Source: Puniceicoccales bacterium | Lineage (GTDB): Bacteria; Verrucomicrobiota; Verrucomicrobiia; Opitutales; Oceanipulchritudinaceae | NCBI GenBank assembly: GCA_030595525.1 | Contig: JAUVDD010000004.1 | Span: 1 to 21,429, forward strand | Direction of reading: 5' to 3' | DNA: 21,429 nucleotides | Shown: positions 1 to 8,173 of the stretch, piece by piece | How positions within the stretch are numbered: the first letter of the stretch is position 1 | Layout: each line of letters opens with the position of its first letter | Program-made: the position numbers and the translations under genes | The notes under the pieces: generated by a model | Database searches by the model: none | What the model was told of the DNA's origin: nothing | Seen by the model: only the letters and a program-made list of their open reading frames with translations

Positions 1-370
1 CGGGGTAGTCGATCTAGTTGAGCACATCAATACCTATAATCAGTGGGACAGAGAAGAGGGATATGAACATTGGCTCCGTCGAATCGGGGATCCGAAAATT
101 CCCGAAGATAAAGAAAACCTGGAAGAGTGGAGCGCGATTAACTATCTGGAAAAGATTGATGATCCGGTATTCGTGTATCACGGACTGCGGGACAGAAATG
201 TTGATATTGAGCAATCCAGGATGCTCATCCGGAGGCTCAAACGCCTTGGCAAAGATGTCACTGATATTATCCGGACAGAAGAAGCTCATTCGATGGCGGA
301 TGAGGATAACCGAATTGATCTTTATAATGAAATTGATGCATTCCTTGAAAGAGTGACCCAAGGATGGTAA
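1..370 (+). CDS. S9-family (prolyl oligopeptidase-like) serine peptidase, C-terminal fragment
   Basis: The reading frame is open from the window edge (frame starting at base 2) to a TAA at 368-370, so only the last ~122 residues are present. They look like the end of the alpha/beta-hydrolase catalytic domain of family S9 peptidases, which cut short peptides and often act in the periplasm. Visible signs are the DLVEHI/YNQWDREEGYEHW region, then PVFVYHGLRDRNVDIEQS, whose Asp in GLRDRNV fits the catalytic aspartate, and TEEAHSM, whose His fits the catalytic histidine near the end. The nucleophilic serine and the beta-propeller would lie upstream, outside the window. The family is inferred from this C-terminal pattern; a dipeptidyl aminopeptidase/acylaminoacyl peptidase of the same fold is equally possible. 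Confidence 0.75.
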   Translation, partial: GVVDLVEHINTYNQWDREEGYEHWLRRIGDPKIPEDKENLEEWSAINYLEKIDDPVFVYHGLRDRNVDIEQSRMLIRRLKRLGKDVTDIIRTEEAHSMADEDNRIDLYNEIDAFLERVTQGW

Positions 371-402
371 AGGTATTCCATACACATTAAAAACATACGT
401 AT

Positions 403-909
403 ATGAAAATTTTCTACAGCCTGAATCTTGTCCTTCTCTTTGGGTTGATCCCCTTTGGATCCTTGTCTTATGCCGAGACCTTAAAAGACCAGATGTCTGC
501 TGAAGCATTTGAGAAAGCTGGATTGGACAAGTTAAGCGCTGAAGAGCTGGCGTACTTGTCCGACTGGTTGTCGGGAAAAGTGGAGGAGGAAAAGGAAAAG
601 ATTGTCGCGGAAATTATCCCCGTGGGAGATGACCGATTTGGCGCAGCTGAGAAAATCCAACGAAATGTGGATCGGATTCGTCCGGAACCCAAGGAGTTGA
701 GTTCTCGTATTATGGGATCGTTCAGTGGATGGTCCGGTAATACTGTTTTTGAGCTGGAAAACGGGCAGGTATGGAAACAGATCGAACGAGACAAATTCTC
801 TGTTCGTTTACAGGATCCAACCGTCACCCTTGAAAAGGGATTGTTTGGCGCTTATTTCCTTAAGGTCAAGGGATTCGGATCCCGGGTGAAGGTAAAGCGC
901 CTTAAGTAG
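403..909 (+). CDS. small exported protein of unknown function
   Basis: This gene encodes 168 residues with a clear Sec-type signal peptide: Lys2, a hydrophobic stretch at about 4-20, and a likely cleavage after SYA at residue 24. The mature part starts with a helical region containing LDKLSAEELAYLSDWL (41-56) and an acidic/lysine-rich stretch, followed by a proline-bearing linker and a beta-rich C-terminal half with FSGWSGNTVFELENGQVWKQ (107-126). That FxG(W)xG...F.LENGQVWxQ pattern recurs in short secreted hypothetical proteins of Gram-negative bacteria; I know of no assigned function. It ends convergently with the secretion ATPase gene, the two coding regions sharing 8 bp (902-909). No Shine-Dalgarno is seen before the ATG. 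It follows the peptidase by 32 bp and may be co-transcribed with it. Confidence 0.8.
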   Translation: MKIFYSLNLVLLFGLIPFGSLSYAETLKDQMSAEAFEKAGLDKLSAEELAYLSDWLSGKVEEEKEKIVAEIIPVGDDRFGAAEKIQRNVDRIRPEPKELSSRIMGSFSGWSGNTVFELENGQVWKQIERDKFSVRLQDPTVTLEKGLFGAYFLKVKGFGSRVKVKRLK

Positions 910-2263
910 CCAGAGAGACTCCCGTATCTTTGTAATCTCGCCATCGAAACATGGCGGATAACGCCTTGTTCCGGGAACTTTTTTCAAGGCGCTGATTGAT
1001 TATCAATCGAACTGTTTCCTTTATTAATCCCTTCGGAATTCCCCATGCGGAAAGGCGTTGAAGAGCGGTTTGGTCACTACCCGCATGCATGCTGGTAATG
1101 ACACAATGTCCAGTCAATGCGGCCCGACAGGCAGCCTCGGCCGATTCACCATCACGAATTTCCCCAATCATGATAAGGTCTGGATCCTGACGCAGATAGG
1201 CATGTATTGCCCGATCGAAGGTCCAGTTGGAGATAACATTAACAGAACTCTGAACAGCGAAGTCTATCTTCTGCTCTACAGGGTCTTCAATCGTCAGGAT
1301 TTTTAAATTCGCGTGCTTCAATTCATGGAGGATTCCATATAAAGTGGTCGTTTTCCCACTTCCTGTGGGCCCTGTGCAGATGATCAATCCCGGATCATGC
1401 AGGGCAGCATCGAGAATCTGCTCAATTAATGGATTGGGAAGTCCCAATGCCTTTAGATTACAATGCGAAATGGAGGCGGAGGGGGCACGGAGAACAATGC
1501 TTTCTCCGTTTACAGTTGGGACAATGGATATTCTCAATTCCAAAGAGTTCAGGTGATGCTTTATTGTTAAACGCCCATCGACAAAACTGTTTCGGTCCCA
1601 ATTAGTCAGACCCGCCCATGTGCAAAGCAGTCGGGTTACCGAATTGGCTCGATTGTCTGACCATACGCCAACGGTTTGCATTTCTCGTGCATTGTGGACT
1701 CGTATAGTCAGGTTATCTTCATCCCTTTCAAAATGGATATCCTGTGCACCGTTTGACCATAAACTGCTGATCAGTTCCTCCAACCAAGCAGACAATCCAT
1801 AGCGGGTTGAGCTTTGAGCGGGCTCTTCCTTAACAATATCAGCATTGTCCTGATGGCGCAGCGGGGAAACAAGAATCCATTCCCATGAACTATCTGCTGT
1901 ACCAAGGTAAGGGCTGAGGTCTGGGTTCATTGATAGACCACCAGTGAGGTATCGGATGCCATTTTTTTCTGCGAGAATCCTGAAACCATGGTTATGCAAC
2001 ATGTGCCCAATTGCATCCAACTTATCTGCCTCGCGGAATACTGGATCCCGGCAAATCTGCACCCCTAAATGATTTCCCAGAATATCCAGGAGTTCATTTT
2101 CACTGAGCAACGTTTTTGCCAGATGTTCCAGCAGGGTACTGTTTTTCCCCGCACGATACCAGTCTTCCAATACACGTTCCCATTCCTGCGGCAAGATTGG
2201 ATCTGGGACCAGCGTATTCCTAATCAATGAAACGTTAGATTCATAAGGAAAAGGATCCCGCAT
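902..2263 (-). CDS. GspE/PilB-type secretion ATPase lacking the zinc module
   Basis: This is a cytoplasmic hexameric-type ATPase of the type II secretion/type IV pilus assembly family, 453 residues. The N-terminal part (about 25-75, with LLDILGNHLGVQI) resembles the MshEN/GspE N-domain. The catalytic core has AQDIHFER (173-180), Walker A GPTGSGKT (298-305), the Asp box IEDPVE (325-330), Walker B PDLIMIGEIRD (361-371) and a His box TSMHAGSD (390-397), so ATP hydrolysis looks intact. The C-terminus stops soon after INQRLEKSS: the four-cysteine zinc module normally found here in GspE/PilB is absent, and the protein is shorter than usual. It is the last gene of a run purC-trpS-pilB-pilT-this gene, 21 bp after pilT. 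Its role beside a second PilB-like protein is unknown; it may power a separate pseudopilus or modulate the main motor. Confidence 0.88.
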   Translation of the reverse strand: MRDPFPYESNVSLIRNTLVPDPILPQEWERVLEDWYRAGKNSTLLEHLAKTLLSENELLDILGNHLGVQICRDPVFREADKLDAIGHMLHNHGFRILAEKNGIRYLTGGLSMNPDLSPYLGTADSSWEWILVSPLRHQDNADIVKEEPAQSSTRYGLSAWLEELISSLWSNGAQDIHFERDEDNLTIRVHNAREMQTVGVWSDNRANSVTRLLCTWAGLTNWDRNSFVDGRLTIKHHLNSLELRISIVPTVNGESIVLRAPSASISHCNLKALGLPNPLIEQILDAALHDPGLIICTGPTGSGKTTTLYGILHELKHANLKILTIEDPVEQKIDFAVQSSVNVISNWTFDRAIHAYLRQDPDLIMIGEIRDGESAEAACRAALTGHCVITSMHAGSDQTALQRLSAWGIPKGLIKETVRLIINQRLEKSSRNKALSAMFRWRDYKDTGVSLAT

Positions 2264-2284
2264 AAGAAGTGGAAAGATATTGGA

Positions 2285-3397
2285 TTAAATTTCCGTAAAT
2301 GGGATATTGGCGTCGCGGAATTTCTGTTTTAATTCAGATGGGGACTGCGCTTTCTCAAGTGCCACATCCGCTTCAACAATTCCCCGGTTAACCAGACTGG
2401 CCAAGTGGGCATCCAATGTGATCATCCCGTGTTGAGCACCGGTCTGGATCTCAGATGTGATCCGGTAAGTTTTGTTCTCGCGGATCAGAGAGGCAACAGA
2501 GGTCGTAGTGACCATGATTTCAAATGCCGCAATTCTACCGCCGCCCTTCTTCTTGAGCAATACCTGTGATATAACGGCCACAATTGATGAAGCAAGTTGT
2601 GTCCTGATCTGGTCCTTGGTAGCGTCCGGGAAAGCATCCACAATACGGTCAACCGTTCTGGCCGAACCAGTCGTGTGCAGGGTTCCGAAGACCAAGTGCC
2701 CGGTTTCTGCAGCAGATACCGCGGCTTCGATTGTTTCCAGGTCACGCATTTCACCAACAAGAATTACATCCGGGTCCTGACGTAAAGCACCTCTCAGGGC
2801 TTCAGAGAAAGACGGGGTGTCATTACCGACTTCCCGCTGCGTAACAATACAATGTTTATGGTTGTGGTAATACTCAATTGGGTCCTCGACGGTAATAATG
2901 TGCCCATCCCTGTTTTCGTTAATCCAATTGACCATGGAAGCGAGGGTAGTCGACTTACCAGAACCGGTTGGACCGGTAACAAGAATCAATCCGCGGGGTC
3001 GCGTGAGAAGATCCCTGATGTGGTCTGGAAGGCCTATTTTACGCAAGCTGAACATCTCGTATGGGATGGTTCTCAAAACCATGCCATAGTTGCCCTTGGC
3101 CTTCATTACACTTACACGAAAACGAGCACGATCCAAGTATGCGAAACCGAAATCCGCACCACCACGGGTCTTTAACTGCTCCTTCATGGAGTCGGATGTA
3201 ATAGCTTCCATTAAGACCTTTGTATCAACCGCTCTTAAAGGAGGGCCATCCACGGGAACCATGGATCCACTGATCCGAAGTGTCGGAGACTGATTTACCT
3301 GAAGATGCAGGTCACTGGCCTCCTGCTCCACCATCAGTTCCAACAGGTCGTTCATTTCATAGGGACAATCCAAGGGTTTTGCTGCTTCCATATTCAT
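2285..3397 (-). CDS. pilT: type IV pilus retraction ATPase PilT
   Basis: PilT is the hexameric ATPase that disassembles pilin from the base of type IV pili and so drives retraction and twitching. The protein has 370 residues, normal for the family. Motifs in order: ASDLHL (27-32) in the N-terminal PAS-like domain, Walker A GPTGSGKS (142-149), Asp box EDPIEY (171-176), [15 protein letters not shown] (205-219; Walker B and following), His box GTLHTTG (238-244) and [10 protein letters not shown] (301-310), which matches the PilT C-terminal AIRNLIRE-type signature. That last motif and the length favour PilT over PilB; PilU remains a possible alternative name. The ATG at 3397 gives a family-like start but has no Shine-Dalgarno. 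It lies between two PilB/GspE-type ATPase genes on the same strand, 37 bp beyond the one upstream if that gene ends at 3435. Confidence 0.92.
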   Translation of the reverse strand: MNMEAAKPLDCPYEMNDLLELMVEQEASDLHLQVNQSPTLRISGSMVPVDGPPLRAVDTKVLMEAITSDSMKEQLKTRGGADFGFAYLDRARFRVSVMKAKGNYGMVLRTIPYEMFSLRKIGLPDHIRDLLTRPRGLILVTGPTGSGKSTTLASMVNWINENRDGHIITVEDPIEYYHNHKHCIVTQREVGNDTPSFSEALRGALRQDPDVILVGEMRDLETIEAAVSAAETGHLVFGTLHTTGSARTVDRIVDAFPDATKDQIRTQLASSIVAVISQVLLKKKGGGRIAAFEIMVTTTSVASLIRENKTYRITSEIQTGAQHGMITLDAHLASLVNRGIVEADVALEKAQSPSELKQKFRDANIPFTEI

Positions 3398-3434
3398 AAA
3401 TAATATTGATGAGGTTTAATCTGATTAAAGGCGA

Positions 3435-5054
3435 TCAACGAGTGTGTGCTAGCTGGTAATTAGCAAAATCCTTACAGTTGTGGAAGAGGAAATTTGGGCG
3501 AAGAACCTCAGGAAGGAAGGAAACTGCTCCTTTCAGGCTTGTTCTGCCACTTAAAAGAAGGTTCATGGCTTCGTTCTGAAGTACTTTCTCTGTGTTTTCA
3601 CCTGATGAAAGGTCGCTTACACAGAAGATTCCAGTTCTTCCAGAAAAGCCGCCAATACAGTAATCGCAGCCATTTGCCTTCGTGAGATGCCCGACTGGAA
3701 TGCTATTCAGTAAAGGAAATTGCCTTGATACCTCCTCCGGAATCGGTTCGGGAGTTTTGCAGACCTTACAGAGTGTTGGAATGAGACGTTGATGGATTAC
3801 CAGCTTCACCGCTGATTTCACAGATTCGCAGTCCTGGTGTAAGTCTTCAAGGCGATTAAGAATGCCAGGATTGTTTCTTGCATGAATTGAGGCAAGGACC
3901 TGATGTCCAGTAAAGGAAGCCTGTAAAGCGACTGCTGCTGTGGCAGGATCGCGAATTTCCCCGATCAGGATGCTGTCCGGCGCCTGTCGCATAAATGACT
4001 TTAATGCAGCGGCAAAAGTAACACCGCGCTTGTGATTCACCTGAACATGTTGCACGCCCGGGATTGTGCGCTCCACTGGGTCCTCAACTGCCAACACTTT
4101 CATGTTATTACTGACGGAAATTTGTAACAGGGAGTGCAGGGTAGTTGTTTTGCCTGAGCCGGTTGGTCCGCAGATCAGCCAGAGCCCTTCACCCTGCTGA
4201 TAAGTTTTATTTATCAAGAATTCTTGCTCCGTATGAACTCCTAATTTTTCCAGAGAAAGGCACGAATTTTTGCCTGGGTATAGGAATCTGCAGACAATGG
4301 AATACCCATAAAGAGATGGAATCAGGGATACTCTCAAAGATACTTTCGTCCCATCCTCACCCGGTACTGTAAATGCTCCATCAAGTGCTGTATTGGGGGC
4401 ATGCCCTTCAATTCCGGAAATGGTCATGAGTGAATTCGTCAGCCACTGGCCATGCTTGGCCGAGAATTCAGAGTTTTCAGACATTTGCCCATTATGTCTA
4501 AGTCGCGAGAGGCAGGCATTTTTTCTGGGCTCAAGATGCCAATCCGATGGTTTGGACCGCAGCAGGTCTTTGAGAAAGCGAATAAATCCCTCAATAGAGC
4601 CATCATTGACTGTTTCCGTGCTGATTATTGAAGGAATTACCTCTAGATTACTTGCATCGATCAATTTCCCATACCAGTGGGAGAATAGAGATGGTTTGGC
4701 CAGGACGGGCTCTTGCCCCGATTCGCCAATCTGATCAAAAATTGTCACCAGAGAGGGGTGCTCCATGACAAAATAACTGGTTCCTTTTTCGAAAGATGTG
4801 AAATACCGGAATTTTGATGAATAGCTGGATTCCGGAATTTGTTGGTGCGCGTTTATCAGGTCATTCTCCCCGTAAAGGAATTTTAGTCCATGCGTGGTTT
4901 TGGAGCGGATCGCGACAATTTCCCAATCAATTCGGGACTCTCCTTTCGAGATGAGCCACAATTCTTCCTCAAGCGGAGATGAGCAATCAATGGTACAACC
5001 AATTGTTCCTGTTTCCTCGATCAGGGGAATAATGAAATGCCGGTAATCGTGCAT
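3435..5054 (-). CDS. PilB/GspE-type assembly ATPase with C4 zinc module
   Basis: This is a second assembly-type secretion ATPase, about 539 residues from the chosen ATG. Positions from that start: PSDWHLEP at about 170 (where relatives have SDIHLEP), Walker A GPTGSGKT at about 296-303, VEDPVE at about 323, Walker B PDSILIGEIRD at about 359, His box ASIHAR at about 388, then CKVC and CDYC spaced as the four-cysteine zinc module typical of GspE/PilB, and GFSGRTGIF after it. The Walker B lead-in reads RQAPD rather than the common RQDPD, as also seen in PilU-like proteins. The frame is open to a TTG at 5105, with another ATG at 5069; I chose 5054 because a weak GGGGA precedes it, but this is not decisive. 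The N-terminal ~150 residues are divergent and I recognise no domain there. It lies downstream of trpS in the same run. Confidence 0.87.
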   Translation of the reverse strand: MHDYRHFIIPLIEETGTIGCTIDCSSPLEEELWLISKGESRIDWEIVAIRSKTTHGLKFLYGENDLINAHQQIPESSYSSKFRYFTSFEKGTSYFVMEHPSLVTIFDQIGESGQEPVLAKPSLFSHWYGKLIDASNLEVIPSIISTETVNDGSIEGFIRFLKDLLRSKPSDWHLEPRKNACLSRLRHNGQMSENSEFSAKHGQWLTNSLMTISGIEGHAPNTALDGAFTVPGEDGTKVSLRVSLIPSLYGYSIVCRFLYPGKNSCLSLEKLGVHTEQEFLINKTYQQGEGLWLICGPTGSGKTTTLHSLLQISVSNNMKVLAVEDPVERTIPGVQHVQVNHKRGVTFAAALKSFMRQAPDSILIGEIRDPATAAVALQASFTGHQVLASIHARNNPGILNRLEDLHQDCESVKSAVKLVIHQRLIPTLCKVCKTPEPIPEEVSRQFPLLNSIPVGHLTKANGCDYCIGGFSGRTGIFCVSDLSSGENTEKVLQNEAMNLLLSGRTSLKGAVSFLPEVLRPNFLFHNCKDFANYQLAHTR

Positions 5055-5123
5055 GAATCCCCAAAGCATTTGCCAGAGAGGATTCTTGAAAAGGCTTAGA
5101 AACAACTAAAATCAGGTAGAGAT

Positions 5124-6131
5124 CTAAGTCCGTGGAACAAATCCCACTTTCCTATACACTTTGGACATGATCTTATTGGCTCTTTTTTGAGCAGCCCCTG
5201 CACCTTCCCTGAAGATGCGATCCAGATAAGCCTTGTCCTTTTGAATTTCTTCATATTTGGCCTGAATCGGCTCAAGCACAGTGATTACCGCATCGGCAAC
5301 GGCATCCTTGAAGGTCCCATATTGTGAACCAGCAAACTCGTTTTCCAGATCCTCAATAGATTTTCCGGTGGATGCACTCATTATTGACAGGAGATTAGAA
5401 ACTCCCGGTTTGTCTTGGGCAAATCGTACCGCTGAGCCGGAATCTGTCACTGCCGATCGAATCTTTTTACGGACAATATTAGGAGGATCCAGTAGATATA
5501 CGCAACCGGACTGGTTGGCGTCGGATTTAGACATTTTCCTGTTCGGATCCTGCAAGGACCTCACCCGGGCACCTGTCTTGGGAATGTAGACTTCTGGAAC
5601 CTTGAAAGTCTCGGAATAGGTGTTGTTGAATTTGATTGCCAGGTCGCGACACAATTCGACGTGCTGTTTCTGGTCCTCTCCAACAGGGACCCTGTCCGCG
5701 TTGTAGATAAGGATATCCGCGGCCATAAGTACCGGATAATTAAGTAATCCCGACCCGATGAATCCCGAATCCTGACGCTGAGTCTTATCCTTGTATTGGG
5801 TCATGCGCTCGAGTTGCCCAATGGGGCAAAGGCATCCAAGAATCCATGCCAGTTCCGTGTGACCAACAATGTGACTTTGGCAAAAGAGGTGGCATTTTTC
5901 CGGATCCAGCCCCGAAGCAATATAAAGCGCAAGATTTCGGTAGGTGGCCTGTCTCAATTCAGCCGGTACGTATGGAGCAGTTATCGCATGCTGATCCACA
6001 ATGCCAAAGAAACATTCGTAATCGTCGATCATGCTGGCCCAATTCAGGAGGGCACCAAAGTAGTTGCCGAGATGAAGCTGACCCGACGGTTGAGCGCATG
6101 TGAGAATAACTTTATGGTCTGTATTGGACAT
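5124..6131 (-). CDS. trpS: tryptophanyl-tRNA synthetase
   Basis: TrpS charges tRNA-Trp with tryptophan in the cytoplasm using ATP. The 335 residues match the usual bacterial length for this class I synthetase. The HIGH motif appears as PSGQLHLGNYFGAL (15-28), as is normal for TrpS, and the KMSKS motif is exact at 199-203 within NRKMSKSDAN. GSGLLNYPVLMAADILIY (127-144) and VGEDQKQHVELCRD (150-163) are typical of the active-site half and the tryptophan pocket. The ATG is 3 bp from the purC stop codon, so the two are very probably co-transcribed and perhaps translationally coupled; no Shine-Dalgarno precedes the ATG. The secretion ATPase genes follow directly, an arrangement with no obvious functional logic. 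Confidence 0.97.
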   Translation of the reverse strand: MSNTDHKVILTCAQPSGQLHLGNYFGALLNWASMIDDYECFFGIVDQHAITAPYVPAELRQATYRNLALYIASGLDPEKCHLFCQSHIVGHTELAWILGCLCPIGQLERMTQYKDKTQRQDSGFIGSGLLNYPVLMAADILIYNADRVPVGEDQKQHVELCRDLAIKFNNTYSETFKVPEVYIPKTGARVRSLQDPNRKMSKSDANQSGCVYLLDPPNIVRKKIRSAVTDSGSAVRFAQDKPGVSNLLSIMSASTGKSIEDLENEFAGSQYGTFKDAVADAVITVLEPIQAKYEEIQKDKAYLDRIFREGAGAAQKRANKIMSKVYRKVGFVPRT

Positions 6132-6134
6132 GGT

Positions 6135-7061
6135 TTATTGAGGAAGTAATTTTTGTGCCGCCTCCAGATAGCGAGCTTGAGTCTGTTCAATCACCCGATT
6201 CGGCAGGTTTGGTCCCGGGGCTGTCTTGTCCCAGTCCAGTGTTTCCAGATAATCACGCACATATTGCTTGTCATAAGCTGTCTGTGCCTGACCTGGTTGG
6301 TATTCTGAGGCCGGCCAGTAGCGGGATGAATCAGGAGTCAGAATTTCATCTATTAGAAACAGGGATCCTGCCTCATCTGTTCCAAATTCAAATTTGGTAT
6401 CTGCCAGAATGAGACCGGCTTCTTTGGCGGCCCTTGTTCCAAGTGCGAAAAGATTCAAACTAACATCCTTAACTTCGTTGAATCTATCCAGTCCCAGCAA
6501 GTCTGATCCTTCATCATGGGTCAGCGGCATATCGTGAGTTCCCGCTTCAGCTTTTGTTGTCGGAGTGAAAAGCGGCGATGGGAGGAGAGAGCTTTCTCTC
6601 AATCCCTCCGGAACAGGGAGTCCAAATAAAAAGCCAGTTTGCAGGTAGTCTTTCCAACCGCTTCCGGCCAGATATTGCCTTACAACAGCTTCCATCGGCA
6701 GTGGTTGAAGCTTTCTTACAAGCATGGAACGAGAAATCAGGTCAGGATGATCCTTGAGGGCCTCGCGCAACGCCTGTGAATGGTTTTCCACAAGGTGATT
6801 TTGGATCAGGCCTTGAGTTTCCTGAAACCAATGGAGACTCATCTGGGTCAGGATGATTCCTTTGCCAGGAATCCCATCCGGCAAGACGACATCAAATGCG
6901 CTCAGGCGGTCACTGGCGATGAGCAATAGATTGTCTCCAGTGTCGTAGATCTCCCGAACCTTACCGCTGCCAATTTTCTTAAATGGCAGGCCTTCGATAA
7001 TTCTTAGAGCTTTTTCGGGTAATGATTTTAGCAGCGTGTTGTAATCCATATGCAGACTCAT
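6135..7061 (-). CDS. purC: phosphoribosylaminoimidazole-succinocarboxamide synthase
   Basis: PurC (SAICAR synthetase) joins aspartate to CAIR with ATP in de novo purine synthesis. Near the start KIGSGKVREIYD is the classic N-terminal signature, followed by LLLIASDRLSAFDVVLPDGI, and further on LQPLPMEAVVRQYLAGSGWKDY and the ADTKFEFG and LIDEILTPDSSRYWP motifs. The frame continues upstream to 7157, but the extra 32 residues are hydrophobic/basic and unlike the family, and they cross a hairpin in the intergenic region. I therefore start at the ATG at 7061 (308 residues); an ATG at 7049 is also possible. This length is of the longer, fungal/Bacteroidetes-like PurC type rather than the ~240-residue form. 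It is the first gene of the purC-trpS-ATPase run, opposite to the tRNA-Glu gene. Confidence 0.95.
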   Translation of the reverse strand: MSLHMDYNTLLKSLPEKALRIIEGLPFKKIGSGKVREIYDTGDNLLLIASDRLSAFDVVLPDGIPGKGIILTQMSLHWFQETQGLIQNHLVENHSQALREALKDHPDLISRSMLVRKLQPLPMEAVVRQYLAGSGWKDYLQTGFLFGLPVPEGLRESSLLPSPLFTPTTKAEAGTHDMPLTHDEGSDLLGLDRFNEVKDVSLNLFALGTRAAKEAGLILADTKFEFGTDEAGSLFLIDEILTPDSSRYWPASEYQPGQAQTAYDKQYVRDYLETLDWDKTAPGPNLPNRVIEQTQARYLEAAQKLLPQ

Positions 7062-7098
7062 TTTTAACAGGAAAGGATTCAAGGTGAGGATATTTGTT

Positions 7099-7131
7099 GC
7101 GCAGGCAATTTTTTTTAGAAAAAGCTTGCGC
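7099..7131. repeat. hairpin between purC and tRNA-Glu
   Basis: GCGCAGGC (7099-7106) pairs with GCTTGCGC (7124-7131), including one G-T wobble. After a two-base bulge an inner TTTTT (7109-7113) pairs with AAAAA (7119-7123), leaving a five-base loop. The same stretch also contains a direct repeat of TTGCGC at 7097 and 7126. It lies in the short divergent region that must hold the promoters of purC (-) and tRNA-Glu (+). It could be an operator or a leader structure; it is not followed by a T-run on either strand, so a terminator is less likely. Confidence 0.5.
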
Positions 7132-7169
7132 GACCCTATGTGAACCCTAGCTTGCATGATCTTTCAAGT

Positions 7170-7247
7170 GTCCCGTTCGTCTAGCCAGGCCTAGGACACC
7201 GGGTTTTCATCCCGGCGACAGGAGTTCAAATCTCCTACGGGATGCCA
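7170..7247 (+). tRNA. tRNA-Glu (anticodon UUC)
   Basis: The sequence folds as a complete tRNA with an encoded CCA tail. The acceptor stem is GTCCCGT (7170-7176) with ACGGGAT (7237-7243), and G is the discriminator base. The D arm follows (CTAGCC...GGCCTAG region). The anticodon stem CCGGG/CCCGG encloses the loop TTTTCAT with anticodon TTC at 7206-7208, and the T arm AGGAG-TTCAAAT-CTCCT is intact. TTC reads GAA and GAG codons, so this is glutamate tRNA; the sequence is close to standard bacterial tRNA-Glu. It is the only plus-strand gene between 0.9 and 15.9 kb and runs toward the end of the kinase-like gene, which stops 3 bp beyond it. Confidence 0.97.
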
Positions 7248-7250
7248 TTA

Positions 7251-8123
7251 TTAAGATGGCGGGAAAAAGGTCACAGTAAGCAGGGTACCTTTTCCAATTT
7301 CCGATTCGATGATAAACCGTCCATTGAACGACCGGCAAAGCTGATAAGCCTTCGTTAAGCCGAGTCCTCCACCCATGGTTCTTCGGTCAAAAGCATTTGA
7401 TGCCCTGTAACCGTATTGTATGACCGTTGAAAGCTCCTCAGGGGGTATACCTATACCTTCGTCCCGAACAGATAACTTCAAGCCTCCTTGCGCGATAGGA
7501 TCCATCTGAATTCTAATGGCACTGCCAGGCTCCGAATACTTTCTGGAGTTACTGACCAAGTCGCGAATTATATCATTTATGGTGCTCGGAGCATCGAATT
7601 CTTCCTCCTTTATGCCGAACTTGAAGTCGATCCAATAAGATTTTTGCCTCTGAGGTTCCGGGGAAAATGAAAAATCGAACCTTTCCCCACTTACTGTGGA
7701 TGTTGCCTCTAAGAATGTCCGAAGCGTGCTTTCAATGGATTTCCGGGAGACGGGTTTCCAATCGGTCCTTTCATCCAGGAATTCCTCCAACCTGGCGTGA
7801 CCAATATTTGTCGTTTCAATTAAACCATCCAGAATCTTTCTGGAACCCTGGCAGGTGCCTCTCAAATCGTTCAGGTGCGACCGGAGGCTCTTGCAATGAG
7901 CCTGCATGTCGGAAAGTTGTTCACGTATGTCCATACGCGATAACTCAAGAAGGATATCCAGACAGAATCTTGAATATTTATGGATTCCGGATTCGGGTAA
8001 TTCAACGGCTAGACCGGCCAATTGAAGTTCCAGGATATTAAACAGATTCAACAAGGAGTGGTTTTCCAGAAGGGTCTCTTCTTCTGGGCTAAGATCCAGA
8101 TGATCATGAAACTCATGATGCAT
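7251..8123 (-). CDS. soluble histidine-kinase-like ATPase
   Basis: The protein has 290 residues with a C-terminal HATPase_c domain of the GHKL fold: N box DIIRDLVSNSRKYS (184-197, Asn192), G1 box DEGIGI (221-226) and G2 box GGGLGL (251-256), ending in a typical beta-strand run. Residues 1-130 are predicted helical with no transmembrane segment and could form a dimerisation/phosphoacceptor bundle; His22 in ENHSLLNLFNIL is a candidate but there is no canonical HELRTPL-type H box. No receiver, PAS or HAMP domain is present and no response-regulator gene is nearby. It starts 50 bp after the pilC stop on the same strand, so it may be co-expressed with pilC. It could be a sensor kinase fed by a partner protein, or an anti-sigma/phosphatase-like relative. 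Confidence 0.82.
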   Translation of the reverse strand: MHHEFHDHLDLSPEEETLLENHSLLNLFNILELQLAGLAVELPESGIHKYSRFCLDILLELSRMDIREQLSDMQAHCKSLRSHLNDLRGTCQGSRKILDGLIETTNIGHARLEEFLDERTDWKPVSRKSIESTLRTFLEATSTVSGERFDFSFSPEPQRQKSYWIDFKFGIKEEEFDAPSTINDIIRDLVSNSRKYSEPGSAIRIQMDPIAQGGLKLSVRDEGIGIPPEELSTVIQYGYRASNAFDRRTMGGGLGLTKAYQLCRSFNGRFIIESEIGKGTLLTVTFFPPS

Positions 8124-8173
8124 ATGGCCGATGTTTTATAACCACCGGATACTTTTGACAACCCCGATTTCGG

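Noticed and set aside
7062..7157. Upstream extension of purC by 32 codons
   Set aside because: The extra residues do not resemble PurC, and the stretch covers a hairpin and must contain a promoter.
7170..7247. tRNA-Glu as an integration site for a mobile element
   Set aside because: No integrase or repeated tRNA 3' end is visible on either side, and the flanking genes are ordinary housekeeping ones.
7244..7260. GCCAT/ATGGC stem at the end of tRNA-Glu and the kinase-like gene
   Set aside because: A 5-bp stem with no T-run on either strand, partly made of the tRNA 3' end; too weak to call a terminator.
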